A DNA stretch of 64,000 nt, taken from positions 1 to 64,000 of the forward strand of contig JAJXWQ010000009.1 of the NCBI GenBank assembly GCA_021781555.1, written 5' to 3'. Of the stretch, positions 54,969 to 64,000 are shown piece by piece (positions within the stretch are counted from its first letter, which is position 1; every line of letters starts with the position of its first letter). The stretch comes from a bacterium. Its GTDB lineage: Bacteria; Cyanobacteriota; Sericytochromatia; S15B-MN24; VGJW01. The position numbers and the translations under genes were made by a program. The notes beneath the pieces are model-generated. The model had not been told where the DNA came from. It worked only from the letters and a program-made list of their open reading frames with translations, and searched no databases.

Positions 54969-55811
54969 ATGGGCATCTCTGGAATCGGGACACCGACCAA
55001 TGGTCCCCGCCAAGGGGCGCTGGCGGTAGGCGTCACGTCCGACCCGCCGGCACCGCCCACGGCAGCCAGCCAGGGGGACAGCCTGACGACCGGATCGGCT
55101 CCCGCAGCGCCCCCCCCCGCCAATCTGGCGTCACTGAGTTCCTTGCCCAGGACCACGGACACCGAGGACGGGACGCCGGCCGATCCCATCAACATGGTCT
55201 TCCTCGGCAGCCGCGCCCAGCTCCAGCAGGCCTTTTCGGGCAACGGATGGCAATCGGCCGATAAGCTCTCTTTGAGCTCGGCCCTCGAGATGGTCTGGGC
55301 CTTCGTCACCGGCAAGCCCTACCGGGCCGCTCCCGTGAGCTCCCTTTACCTGGGATCGAGCGACAAGCACAAGGAGGATCTGGCCTTCGAGCGCGAGGAT
55401 GGCAAGACGGTCAACATGAGGGACCACGTCCGGTTCTGGGACACGGGGAAAAAGACGGCTGGCGGCCAGGAGATCTGGGTGGCCTCGGCAAGCCAGGACG
55501 TCGGCATCGAATGGAACAAGGTGGACTACTTCACCGGGCCAACGCACCGGATCAGCCCGTTCGTGGACCAGGAGCGCGATACGGTTACCCGGGAGATGGT
55601 GAAGAACGGCATCGAGGACCTCGGCGCCTGGCAACGCGGCGCGATGGTCAGCACGAACGGCGAAGGCGATCCGTACTACACCGATGGCAAGGTGGCCGTG
55701 CTCCAGGCCCCGGCCGAGCCGGCGCCATCCGCCGAGAGCCTGCCGGCATCGGCTCGCTCCCTGCTTTCGCGGTTCCGCAGCACGGTCGAGGGGTTATTTT
55801 CCCGGCTCTGA
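54969..55811 (+). CDS. LssY C-terminal domain-like protein
   Basis: DPINMVFLGSRAQLQQAFSGNGWQSADKLSLSSALEMVWAFVTGKPYRAAPVSSLYLGSSDKHKEDLAFER. Confidence 0.65.
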   Translation: MGISGIGTPTNGPRQGALAVGVTSDPPAPPTAASQGDSLTTGSAPAAPPPANLASLSSLPRTTDTEDGTPADPINMVFLGSRAQLQQAFSGNGWQSADKLSLSSALEMVWAFVTGKPYRAAPVSSLYLGSSDKHKEDLAFEREDGKTVNMRDHVRFWDTGKKTAGGQEIWVASASQDVGIEWNKVDYFTGPTHRISPFVDQERDTVTREMVKNGIEDLGAWQRGAMVSTNGEGDPYYTDGKVAVLQAPAEPAPSAESLPASARSLLSRFRSTVEGLFSRL

Positions 55812-55836
55812 GCGACCGGCCTTCGAACAGAGAATA

Positions 55837-55886
55837 GCGAACCGCCGCGATCCTCGTGCTCGAGCGAGAGGATCGCGGCGGTTCGC
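55837..55886. terminator. perfect 19-bp inverted repeat between convergent genes (bidirectional terminator candidate)
   Basis: GCGAACCGCCGCGATCCTC (55837-55855) / GAGGATCGCGGCGGTTCGC (55868-55886), 12-nt loop. Confidence 0.7.
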
Positions 55887-55893
55887 GGTGTGC

Positions 55894-56343
55894 TTACTGG
55901 TAAATCGTGCCGTCGGGCGTCTGGATATAGCCCGCATCACCAGCCACGTTGGCACGGTGCGTCCAGTGGATGCCGTTCTTGTTCCAGTCGTGGTACTCGA
56001 CGCCACGGATGACCAGGCGCTCGCCAACCTGGAGATCCGGGACCTCTTCGCCGTAGGTCATGTCGTTATCGACCTCGAGGGTCTGGTTGGAGTCAGGAGC
56101 CGTCTCCTCGACGTCGAACCGCTGATGCCGCAGGCCGTTGGTATCTGCGGGCAGGAGCTGCGTGACCGTGCACTGGATGGTCACGAACGAGGATTGCGGG
56201 GGAATCGACTGGCTCGTCAGCGAGCTGCTCGTCGCCGACACACCGAGATTCGAGACCGGCACGGTGCCGGCGGTCCCGCAGCCCGCAAGACCCAGAAGAA
56301 GAGCGCCTACACTGATGGCGCCAACCACCCTGAACATGCCCAT
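55894..56343 (-). CDS. DUF3465-like lipoprotein
   Basis: LLLGLAGCGTA lipobox; RHQRFDVEE...VDNDMTYGEEVPDL...RGVEYHDWNKNGIHWTHRANVAGDAGYIQTPDGTIYQ. Confidence 0.8.
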   Translation of the reverse strand: MGMFRVVGAISVGALLLGLAGCGTAGTVPVSNLGVSATSSSLTSQSIPPQSSFVTIQCTVTQLLPADTNGLRHQRFDVEETAPDSNQTLEVDNDMTYGEEVPDLQVGERLVIRGVEYHDWNKNGIHWTHRANVAGDAGYIQTPDGTIYQ

Positions 56344-56670
56344 GGTGGAGATCGTTCCTCTCTTGAAGAAAGACGCGCCGGCCTCCCTGGAGGCCGCTCA
56401 CGAGTGTCAGGAAAGCCCGCTCTGCGGGCGAACCGCCGTTTTCGGAGCACAACCCTGCCGGTTGCACGAATCGCCTGTCGAACTGCCCGGAGCCGAGGCC
56501 CGGAGCTTCGATCCAAGAGGTTGGGAATTGCAAGCGTCGCTTACTCTTGCTTAACTTTATCTTATCCGGATCTTCGGTTCCTTGCAATCGGGATTTTTGG
56601 CTCCAGACGCAGGCACCAGAGCCGCATAAGCCCTTACCTCGGCCATTTGAGACCGATCGCCCCGGATCCG

Positions 56671-56686
56671 ATTACAAAACCGTAAG
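56671..56686. promoter_or_regulatory. putative CusR-like box ATTACAAAACCGTAAG
   Basis: TTAC-N6-GTAA dyad upstream of the second TolC/CusB/CusA operon. Confidence 0.6.
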
Positions 56687-56862
56687 GAGCCGACCCTTCA
56701 TGCGGTCAAAATCTGAGCGCGTCCCCGGTGGCCCGCCTGGGCCTCGCGCATCCTCGCCAGGTCCCCGGCTCTCGGGTTCTGCCCGGATCGGGATCGCCGC
56801 CGCCGGCCCGGGCTCGCCTTGCACGCATCCGGCCACGTGTACTACAATTCGCAGCAGCTACT

Positions 56863-58176
56863 ATGCTTATTCGTAGAAATCGACTTGGCGTCTGGGCCCT
56901 GGCTGCGCTCGCCGGGGTGGCCCCAGCCGCCCGGGCCGCGGCGCTCCTTGCGCCTGGAGCACCCTCGAAACCCCGGGTTGCGAGCAGCATCGGGTCCGGC
57001 CATGACTCGGCTCTCGATCGCCTGACGACCGTCGCCTGGGCGCACCAGGCCCGGGTAGCCGCGGCCAGGGCGAAGTGGGCGGCAGCCCGAGCTCGCATCC
57101 CCCTGGTCCAGCAATGGGCTGACCCGATGGCCGAAGCTGGGCTCGGTAACTTTCTCACGCTCGGCGGGCCTCAGCTGACAGTATCTCAGAGCATCCCGTG
57201 GCCGGGACGCCTGGCGATCGTCGGTCAGGAAGCCCGCGCCAGCGCCGCTGTCGCTCGGTACGATTATCTGGCCGTACGGGACGACATTCGCGAGGAACTC
57301 CGGCGCGATCTGGCCGAGCGTTACTACCTTGCCGCAGCCACGGCCATCGATCGGCGTGCGCAGCAACGGGATCGCGACATCGCCAGGATCGTGGCCACGC
57401 TTTACGCAGTGGGCAAGGCTCCGCAGGCCGACCTGCTGCAGATCCAGCTGCGGCAGGCGGATCTCCTCGAGGATCTGACCACCCTGGGCCAGGAGCGCGA
57501 ATCCAACACCGCGAAGCTGGCGTGGTTGCTGGGGAATCATGGAATGGCCGGTCTGCCAGCAGCACGCGTGGCGCCGCCGCAACCTCGGATCGACGCGAGC
57601 TCGGAGCAGCTCTTGAGGCTCGGCCTGGCCAGCGCGCCGCCGGTGCTCGCGGCCGGTGCCGCGCAGCGCGCTGCGAGCGCGCAGCTCGCGCTGGTTCGGT
57701 TCGATTCCTTGCATCCGCGGAGCATCGCTGCGGGCGTCTCGGTCGGGAACAACATGGCGACGAAGATGGATTTCCTGGGCGCATCGGTCGGGATCCCGCT
57801 GCCCTTCATCAAGCCCGAGCGCCACCGCGAGGCCACGGCCGCGGCCAGGCAGGCCCTCGAGGCGGCCAGCCAGGCGGTGAGCCAGGTGCGGCTGGACCTC
57901 GAGGTCCAGATCCGGGATCTGCTGGCCAAGCTCCACTCGGATGACAAGCTGCTAGCCTTGCAGCACAAGGCCCTCGAACCCGAGGCCGTCCTGGCGCTCG
58001 ACACCGCCCGATCCGCCTACGAGGTCGGCAAGACCGATCTCACGACGGTCCTCGACCGAGACGCCGAACTCGATACCGTGGTCCTCCGAAGCGCTCGCCT
58101 GGGCGCGGATCGCGAGGATGCGCTCGCGGGCCTCGAGCAGGCCCTCGGAAGACCGCTCCCGGAGAGCAAGCCATGA
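56863..58176 (+). CDS. TolC family protein (second RND system)
   Basis: TTVAWAHQARVAAARAKWAAARARIPLVQQWADPMAEAGLGNF...; CusC-like architecture. Confidence 0.88.
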   Translation: MLIRRNRLGVWALAALAGVAPAARAAALLAPGAPSKPRVASSIGSGHDSALDRLTTVAWAHQARVAAARAKWAAARARIPLVQQWADPMAEAGLGNFLTLGGPQLTVSQSIPWPGRLAIVGQEARASAAVARYDYLAVRDDIREELRRDLAERYYLAAATAIDRRAQQRDRDIARIVATLYAVGKAPQADLLQIQLRQADLLEDLTTLGQERESNTAKLAWLLGNHGMAGLPAARVAPPQPRIDASSEQLLRLGLASAPPVLAAGAAQRAASAQLALVRFDSLHPRSIAAGVSVGNNMATKMDFLGASVGIPLPFIKPERHREATAAARQALEAASQAVSQVRLDLEVQIRDLLAKLHSDDKLLALQHKALEPEAVLALDTARSAYEVGKTDLTTVLDRDAELDTVVLRSARLGADREDALAGLEQALGRPLPESKP

Positions 58177-59549
58177 AACCTTCGATCCTCGCAGTTACAG
58201 GTCTGGTCGGCCTGGGTGCCATCGCGGCGGGAACCGCGGTGCACTTCGGCAAGCTGCCGGCGCCGTCCTGGCTCGCAGCGAAGCTGGGCCAGCCGGCCCT
58301 GGCCGCTCCGGCTTCCAGCACGGCCAACCCTGGCGCAGGCAGCATGGCCGGAATGCCGGGAATGAACGGCCAGAGCACGGGCAGCATGGCCGGGATGCCC
58401 GGAATGAACGGCCAGAGCACGGGCTCCGACAAGGCTCAGACGAGCGCCGCGGCGGGGATGGCGGGAATGCCCGGAATGGCCGGCATGCCGGGAATGAGCG
58501 GCATGTCCGGGATGAGCCAGGGAGCTGCCGGCAACCAGAATGCGACCATCGCTCCCTCGATCCAGGCGGTCACGATCTCGCCCGGCGAGCAGGCCCTGGC
58601 CGACGTGAACACCGTCCCGGCGACCGTCCAGGAGCTCTCCTCCAGCTTGCGGGCGGTAGGACAGATCGCCTACGACACTCGCCTGCTCTCGCAGGTTACC
58701 GCCCGGGTGGCCGGCCGCATCGATGCCCTTCCGGTCAGCGCGGTGGGCGATCGGGTCCGGCCGGGGCAGACCGTCGCCTCGCTGTACTCGCCAGATCTCG
58801 TCGCGGCCGAGGCAGAGCTGCGAATAGCCGGCCAGGCCGATCGCGCGCTTGGATCGTCAGGATACCCCGTGGTCGACGCCGGGGCTCGCGAGCTCGTCAG
58901 GGCCGCCCGCGAGAAGCTCGCGCTCTGGGGCCTCTCGCCGCGCCAGATCCGGGATCTGCAGCACGATCACCGGACCGTCGTCGACATCCCGATCTCATCG
59001 ACCCAGGGCGGCGTGGTCGTCGACCGCAAGGTCGAGGTCGGGCAGTACGTCAAGGCGGGCGACGTGCTCTTCGACCTGGCCGATCCCAGGACCCTCTGGG
59101 TGCTGGCGGATATCCCCGAGACCGAGATCGGCCTGGTGCAGCTGGGCGATGCCGCCGACGTCACAGCGCCGGCCTTCCCGGGCCGCCACTGGCACGGCCA
59201 CGTCAGCTTGATCTACCCGCAGCTCGATCCGCAGACCCGGACGATCAAGGTCCGGATCCAGGTGGACAGCCCGGCCGAGAACCTGCGCCCGCAGATGTAC
59301 GCGACGGTCGCGATCGCCTCCCCGGCCCGGCGCGAGCTCGAGGTGCCCACCTCGGCGGTCGTCGACACCGGCCTGCGCAAGATCGTCTGGGTCAAGGTCG
59401 GCAAGGACACCTTCCGGCCCCGCCAGGTGCAGGTCGGGACCGCGATGGGGGGCCAGACCCCGATCCTTGGCGGCGTGTCGGCAGGGGATCAAGTTGCCGT
59501 CTCGGGCGGATTCTTGCTGGACGCATCGGCCCAGCTCCAGGCGGAGTAG
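58173..59549 (+). CDS. CusB-like periplasmic adaptor with Met-rich N-terminal repeats
   Basis: MAGMPGMNGQSTGS duplicated plus MAGMPGMAGMPGMSGMSGMS; VTARVAGRIDALPVSAVGDRVRPGQTVASLYSPDLVAAEAEL. Confidence 0.93.
   Translation: MKPSILAVTGLVGLGAIAAGTAVHFGKLPAPSWLAAKLGQPALAAPASSTANPGAGSMAGMPGMNGQSTGSMAGMPGMNGQSTGSDKAQTSAAAGMAGMPGMAGMPGMSGMSGMSQGAAGNQNATIAPSIQAVTISPGEQALADVNTVPATVQELSSSLRAVGQIAYDTRLLSQVTARVAGRIDALPVSAVGDRVRPGQTVASLYSPDLVAAEAELRIAGQADRALGSSGYPVVDAGARELVRAAREKLALWGLSPRQIRDLQHDHRTVVDIPISSTQGGVVVDRKVEVGQYVKAGDVLFDLADPRTLWVLADIPETEIGLVQLGDAADVTAPAFPGRHWHGHVSLIYPQLDPQTRTIKVRIQVDSPAENLRPQMYATVAIASPARRELEVPTSAVVDTGLRKIVWVKVGKDTFRPRQVQVGTAMGGQTPILGGVSAGDQVAVSGGFLLDASAQLQAE
58339..58422 (+). 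repeat. 42-bp tandem duplication encoding SMAGMPGMNGQSTG
   Basis: GCAGCATGGCCGGRATGCCSGGAATGAACGGCCAGAGCACGG twice in tandem. Confidence 0.85.
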
Positions 59550-59606
59550 ATCGATGGCCCCGGCGATTTACCGCGGCCGGCGCTGTGCGCCGGAAGGTGC
59601 CAAACC

Positions 59607-62600
59607 ATGATCGCTCGCATCATCGCCTGGTCCATCCGGAACCGGTTTCTGGTCCTACTGGCGGCGGTCGTGCTGGCCATCGGCGGCGTCTGGGCAGCCC
59701 TGCACACCCCGCTGGACGCGATCCCGGATATCTCGGACAACCAGGTCCTGGTGTACACCACGTGGCCGGGGCGCAGCCCGCAGCTGGTGGAAGACCAGGT
59801 CACCTACCCCCTCGAGACCAGCCTGGACGGGATGCCCGGCGTCAAGACCGTGCGGGGGCAGTCTGAATTCGGGTTCTCGCTCATCACGGTCATCTTCCGG
59901 GACGGCGTCGACCTGTACTGGGCCCGCAGCCGGGTGCTGGAACGGCTCAACCAGATCCAGGGCTCGCTTCCCCGGAGCGTCGTCCCGACCCTCGGTCCCG
60001 ACGGCACGGGCGTCGGGCAGATCTTCTGGTACACCGTCGCGGGCAAGGGTTACGATCTGGGCACCCTGCGCGCGATCCAGGACTGGTACATCCGGTATGC
60101 GCTGCAATCGGTTCCGGGCGTCGCCGAGGTGGCTTCCGGCGGAGGCTACCAGCGGGAGTACCAGGTCGACGTGGACCCGCTGCGGCTCCGGATGTACGGC
60201 GTCACGGTCGGCGAGGTCGCGAACGCCATCAAAGAGAGCAACGCCGAGTCGGGTGGCGGCCTCATGGAGACAGCCGGGTCCGAGTACATGATCCGGGGCC
60301 AGGGCTACATCACGGGCGTCAAGGACCTCGAGGACACTGTCGTCAAGGCGGTCGGCGGCGTACCGGTGCTGATCCGCGACGTCGCCACCGTACAGCTGGG
60401 CGGGGCCGAACGGCGCGGCGTCCTGGATGAGAATGGCCGTGGCGAGGCCGTCGTGGGCGTCATCGTGATGCGCTCGGGCGCCAATGCCAAGGGGGTCATC
60501 GACGCCGTCAAGGCCAAGATCAAGGCCATCTCACCGGGCTTGCCGCCCGGGGTTCACATCCGGGCCGTATACGACCGCTCCCAGCTCATCATGCGGTCGG
60601 TCGCCACGCTGATCCACACCCTCGTCGAGGAAAGCCTGATCGTCAGCGCCGTCGTGCTCTTGTTCCTCGGTAGCGTGCCCGGGGCCCTGACGGTCGTGCT
60701 CTCGATCCCGCTTGCGGTGCTGGCCTCGTTCATCTTGATGAAGGTACTCGGCGTCACCAGCAACATCATGAGCCTGGGGGGCGTGGCGATCGCCGTGGGC
60801 GTGCTGATCGACGCCGCGGTCGTCATGGTGGAGAACGCCTACCGGCATCTGGCCGAGCCGGAGTTCGACCCGGACGATCGCTCCGCGGTCATCGCCCGGG
60901 CCGCGCAGCAGGTCGGCCGGCCGATCGTGTTCTCGCTCGTCATCATCCTGGTCGCCTTCGTGCCGGTGTTCTTCCTCACGGGCGCAGAAGGCCGGATGTT
61001 CCGGCCACTGGCTTTCACCAAGACCTTCGCGATGGGCGCCGGAGCGATCCTGGCGGTCACCCTGGTGCCGGTCCTGATGACCCTGCTGATGCGGGGCAAG
61101 ATGCAGCCCGAGGAGAAAAGCCCCCTGTCGCGCTTCTTCATCGCCCTGTACCGGCCCGTCATCGACTTCGTGCTCGAGCACCGCGTCCTCACGCTGACGA
61201 CCGCCATCGTCGTCGGTCTGCTGGCCATCCCCATTGCCAGGGGACTGGGCAGCGAGTTCATGCCGCCGCTCAACGAGGGCACGCTGCTCTACATGCCGGC
61301 CACCTTGCCGCATGTGAACCTGACCGAGGCCAAGCGGCTGATGCAGGTCGAGGATCGCATCATCAAGAGCTTTCCCGAGGTGAAGGACGTGCTCGGCAAG
61401 GTCGGGCGCATCGATTCGGCCACCGATCCGGCGCCGCCGAGCATGGCCGAGACCATCGTGTCGCTGCAGCCTCGGAGCCAGTGGCCCGTAGGCATGACGC
61501 AGGCCAAGCTCATCGACGCCATGAACGCGAAGCTCGACATCCCCGGCGTCACCGGATTCTGGACCATGCCGATCATCAACCGCATCAACATGCTGGCCAC
61601 CGGCGTGCAGACGGACCTCGGGCTCAAGATCTTCGGCAGCAACCTCCAGACCCTGCAGGGGACGGCCATGCAGGCGGCGGATCTCATCAAGAAGGTTCCC
61701 GGGGTAACGAATGCCTACGCCGCCCGGTCGACGGACGGCCGCTACCTCGACATCACTCCCGATCGCCTGGCCTTGGCGCGCTACGGCCTCGATATCGGGC
61801 AGGTCCAGGCTGTGATCGACACGGAGCTAGGCGGCAAGACGCTCACGACGATGGTCGAGGGGCGCGATCGCTTCCCCGTTCGCCTTCGTTTTGCCCGCGA
61901 CTTCCGCTCCTCACCCGAGGCCATCGGCGCCATCGAGATCCCGACTCCCTCGGGGGCCGACATCCCGCTGGCAGCGCTCGCCCGCATCCGGATCGCGCAG
62001 GGACCGCCGATGATCCAGAGCGAGAACGGCATGCTGACGGGCCTGGTCTACGTACAGGTCTCGGGGCGCGACATCGGCAGCGTCGTCCACGACGCCGACG
62101 CCCTGCTGAAGGCACGCCTGCACCTTCCGCCCGGCTACTACAGCGTCTGGAGCGGCCAGTACCAGAACCTCGTGCATGCCAAGGCGCGGCTCTCGGTGCT
62201 GATCCCGATCACCCTGGGCCTGCTGTGGCTGCTCTTGTACTTCACCTTCAACAACGGCGTCGACGCGACGCTCCTCATCCTCTCGGTGCCGTTTGCCCTG
62301 GTCGGCGGCGTGGCGTTGCAGGCCCTCATGAAGGTCCACTTCAGCGTGGCCGTGGCGATCGGCTACATCGCGCTGGCGGGCGTTGCGGTCGAGACGGGAG
62401 TCGTGATGCTCGTGTACCTGCACGAGGCGCTCGAGCGCAAGCGCCAGCTCGGACCGCTGACCTTGCAGGCCTTGCGGGAGGCCACGATCGAGGGAGCCGT
62501 CCTGCGGCTGCGGCCCAAGCTGATGACCGTCTTTGCCGCCCTGGCCGGCCTGGTGCCGATCCTGTGGAGTACCGGCACCGGCTCGGATGTCATGCGGCCC

Positions 62601-62756
62601 ATCGCCATCCCGATGATCGGGGGGCTCCTCACCTCGTCCATCCTCGTGCTCGTCGTCATCCCGGTCCTGTTCCTCTCGGTGCAGGAATGGACCCTTCGCA
62701 GAGCCAGAAAGGCGGAAGAACCATGTCCAGAAGAAGCGCTGCACTCGCGGGCCTGA
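59607..62756 (+). CDS. cusA: heavy-metal RND efflux pump (CusA family)
   Basis: HTPLDAIPDISDNQVLVYTTWPGRSPQLVEDQVTYPLETSLDGMPGVKTVRGQSEFGFSLITVIF; 1049 aa. Confidence 0.97.
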   Translation: MIARIIAWSIRNRFLVLLAAVVLAIGGVWAALHTPLDAIPDISDNQVLVYTTWPGRSPQLVEDQVTYPLETSLDGMPGVKTVRGQSEFGFSLITVIFRDGVDLYWARSRVLERLNQIQGSLPRSVVPTLGPDGTGVGQIFWYTVAGKGYDLGTLRAIQDWYIRYALQSVPGVAEVASGGGYQREYQVDVDPLRLRMYGVTVGEVANAIKESNAESGGGLMETAGSEYMIRGQGYITGVKDLEDTVVKAVGGVPVLIRDVATVQLGGAERRGVLDENGRGEAVVGVIVMRSGANAKGVIDAVKAKIKAISPGLPPGVHIRAVYDRSQLIMRSVATLIHTLVEESLIVSAVVLLFLGSVPGALTVVLSIPLAVLASFILMKVLGVTSNIMSLGGVAIAVGVLIDAAVVMVENAYRHLAEPEFDPDDRSAVIARAAQQVGRPIVFSLVIILVAFVPVFFLTGAEGRMFRPLAFTKTFAMGAGAILAVTLVPVLMTLLMRGKMQPEEKSPLSRFFIALYRPVIDFVLEHRVLTLTTAIVVGLLAIPIARGLGSEFMPPLNEGTLLYMPATLPHVNLTEAKRLMQVEDRIIKSFPEVKDVLGKVGRIDSATDPAPPSMAETIVSLQPRSQWPVGMTQAKLIDAMNAKLDIPGVTGFWTMPIINRINMLATGVQTDLGLKIFGSNLQTLQGTAMQAADLIKKVPGVTNAYAARSTDGRYLDITPDRLALARYGLDIGQVQAVIDTELGGKTLTTMVEGRDRFPVRLRFARDFRSSPEAIGAIEIPTPSGADIPLAALARIRIAQGPPMIQSENGMLTGLVYVQVSGRDIGSVVHDADALLKARLHLPPGYYSVWSGQYQNLVHAKARLSVLIPITLGLLWLLLYFTFNNGVDATLLILSVPFALVGGVALQALMKVHFSVAVAIGYIALAGVAVETGVVMLVYLHEALERKRQLGPLTLQALREATIEGAVLRLRPKLMTVFAALAGLVPILWSTGTGSDVMRPIAIPMIGGLLTSSILVLVVIPVLFLSVQEWTLRRARKAEEPCPEEALHSRA

Positions 62757-63124
62757 TCCTGACCCTGGCCAGCGCGCTCCCGGCGCAGGCCGCGGTCCTC
62801 GAGAGCGTTCGCTCCGGCGCGTTCCGGGTCACGCTCTCGACCCCGGCCAAGACCCTGGTCCAGGGCAGCAATCCCGTCACGGTCGCCATCACCGACAGCA
62901 AGGGCAAGCCGGCGCGGGTGAAGGTTGAGGGCCTGTCGGTCTCGATGGCCGCGATGCCGGGGATGGCGGCCCAGAAGGCCCCGGTCGTCCTCGCGCCGGC
63001 GCGTAAGCCTGGCGTCGCCACGGGCCGGATCCAGATCCCGTTCGGCGGGACCTGGCAGGCTCTGGTGGTCTTTGCCGACAAGCACGGCTTGCACCGCGTG
63101 AGCTTCAAGGTGCTTGCGCGCTAA
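62723..63124 (+). CDS. YtkA/FixH-like exported protein
   Basis: Signal peptide; GAFRVTLSTPAKTLVQGSNPVTVAITDSKGKPARVKVEGLSVSMAAMPGM; overlaps the cusA 3' end. Confidence 0.75.
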   Translation: MSRRSAALAGLILTLASALPAQAAVLESVRSGAFRVTLSTPAKTLVQGSNPVTVAITDSKGKPARVKVEGLSVSMAAMPGMAAQKAPVVLAPARKPGVATGRIQIPFGGTWQALVVFADKHGLHRVSFKVLAR

Positions 63125-63190
63125 GGGCCAGCGGTCGAAGCGAGGGATCTGCCAGGCGAGGCTTCCCGTCTCGCCCGGCAACCTCGTGAC

Positions 63191-63295
63191 CTGGGCCTTT
63201 TGCAGTTTGAACGGGTTCCCGTGCGGTCACCTGGCTGCGCAACCGGGCCCCGCGGGATTCCTCGGACCCGACCCGTTCAAACCGGGGCAGCTTAG
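63191..63295 (-). repeat. repeat A, diverged copy
   Basis: CCTTTTGCAGTTTGAACGGGTTCCCGTGCGGTCACCTGGCTGCGCAACCGGGCCCCG...GACCCGTTCAAACCGGGGCAGCTTAG. Confidence 0.85.
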
Positions 63296-63831
63296 AAGGC
63301 TACGATCTCTCCGGCCATGAACCCGTCTTTCCCTGGCAGGCCGGCATCCCTGCTGCCGCGGCCCCCCGGAGCCATGGCCCACCCGCTCGCATCGTCGTCG
63401 CATGGCTTCGTGCAGTACCAGCGATAGCGCCCCTTGCTCCGGACCGAGAACGTGGCGGTCGTGGTGACCGGCACCATCCGGCCGTCCGGCTTCATGGCAG
63501 CGGGACGAGCGACGATGTCGAGGCCCAGTCGGGGCTGGTAGATCGAGTGCTCCATCATGTCGTGGTTGACGATCCGGACCGTGACGATCTGATCCACCGG
63601 AACCTCGATGTTGCTGGGCATGAATGCATCGTGGTGCTTGCCATCCGGCCCGCTCGGTCCGCCGCCCGAGCCCGGCAGCACCTGCAGCGTGATCACCCTG
63701 GCCCCGGCCGATCTGGCTCTGGCAGGCGAGGAGGCCCGGCCCGCGGCGAGGGCGGCTCCGTTTGCGAGGATCGAGAGTCCCAGCCCGAGCCCGAGCCCGA
63801 TCCAGATCCCGCGAACGTTCGGGGTTTTCAT
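63292..63831 (-). CDS. cupredoxin-like exported protein
   Basis: VTVRIVNHDMMEHSIYQPRLGLD...GRYRWYCTKPCDDDASGWAM...GFMAGEIVAF. Confidence 0.7.
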   Translation of the reverse strand: MKTPNVRGIWIGLGLGLGLSILANGAALAAGRASSPARARSAGARVITLQVLPGSGGGPSGPDGKHHDAFMPSNIEVPVDQIVTVRIVNHDMMEHSIYQPRLGLDIVARPAAMKPDGRMVPVTTTATFSVRSKGRYRWYCTKPCDDDASGWAMAPGGRGSRDAGLPGKDGFMAGEIVAF

Positions 63832-64000
63832 CCGTCATCCCTTCCTGGTCTTGTCGGGGTGTTCGACCGGGCCAGCTTCGTGGAAGCCACCGAACTCCCG
63901 CCGGGCTGCCCGCCTATCGTATCGCATACCCTTTTACCGACTGCTTCTGCGACCGTCCGGCACAAGGCCGGGCCGACGCGGACCCCGGTGCCCGCGCAGG

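Noticed and set aside
1-64000. Long antisense/overlapping ORFs in the track (for example 776..2380 +, 37677..39890 -, 41484..43910 -, 50389..52080 -)
   Set aside because: They are Arg/Gly/Pro/His-rich shadow frames opposite confident CDS, as expected in GC-rich DNA; no motifs recognised.

Overview
High-GC bacterial chromosomal window, densely coded on both strands. I recognise about 50 CDS and no rRNA, tRNA or CRISPR. The left half is mostly housekeeping: rarA, an ABC-F ATPase, an O-antigen ligase-like protein, scoAB, cyclophilin, cob(I)alamin adenosyltransferase, NFACT/RqcH, a lipid kinase, MacAB-TolC and an N6-DNA methylase. These are mixed with many lipoproteins, including a four-gene lipoprotein operon at 36.7-40.5 kb. 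The right part (about 41.5-64 kb) looks like a metal-homeostasis island: a P-type ATPase, a CusSR-like two-component system, two complete TolC/CusB/CusA tripartite systems, a YtkA-like protein and a cupredoxin-like protein. The most striking non-coding signal is a dispersed 108-bp CTAG-bounded palindromic element (about 13 full or decayed copies). Its terminal CTAG supplies or overlaps the stop codon of an adjacent gene in 8 places, in the same orientation as the gene in about 7 of them. Other notable signals are three near-identical ATTACRAAWCYGTAA boxes around the metal island (a candidate CusR-like regulon), a membrane-anchored Cam-type gamma-carbonic-anhydrase homologue with all three zinc histidines replaced, and natural active-site variants in an ABC ATPase and a P-type ATPase. 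No searches or folding programs were run. All family calls come from motif recognition in the supplied translations.
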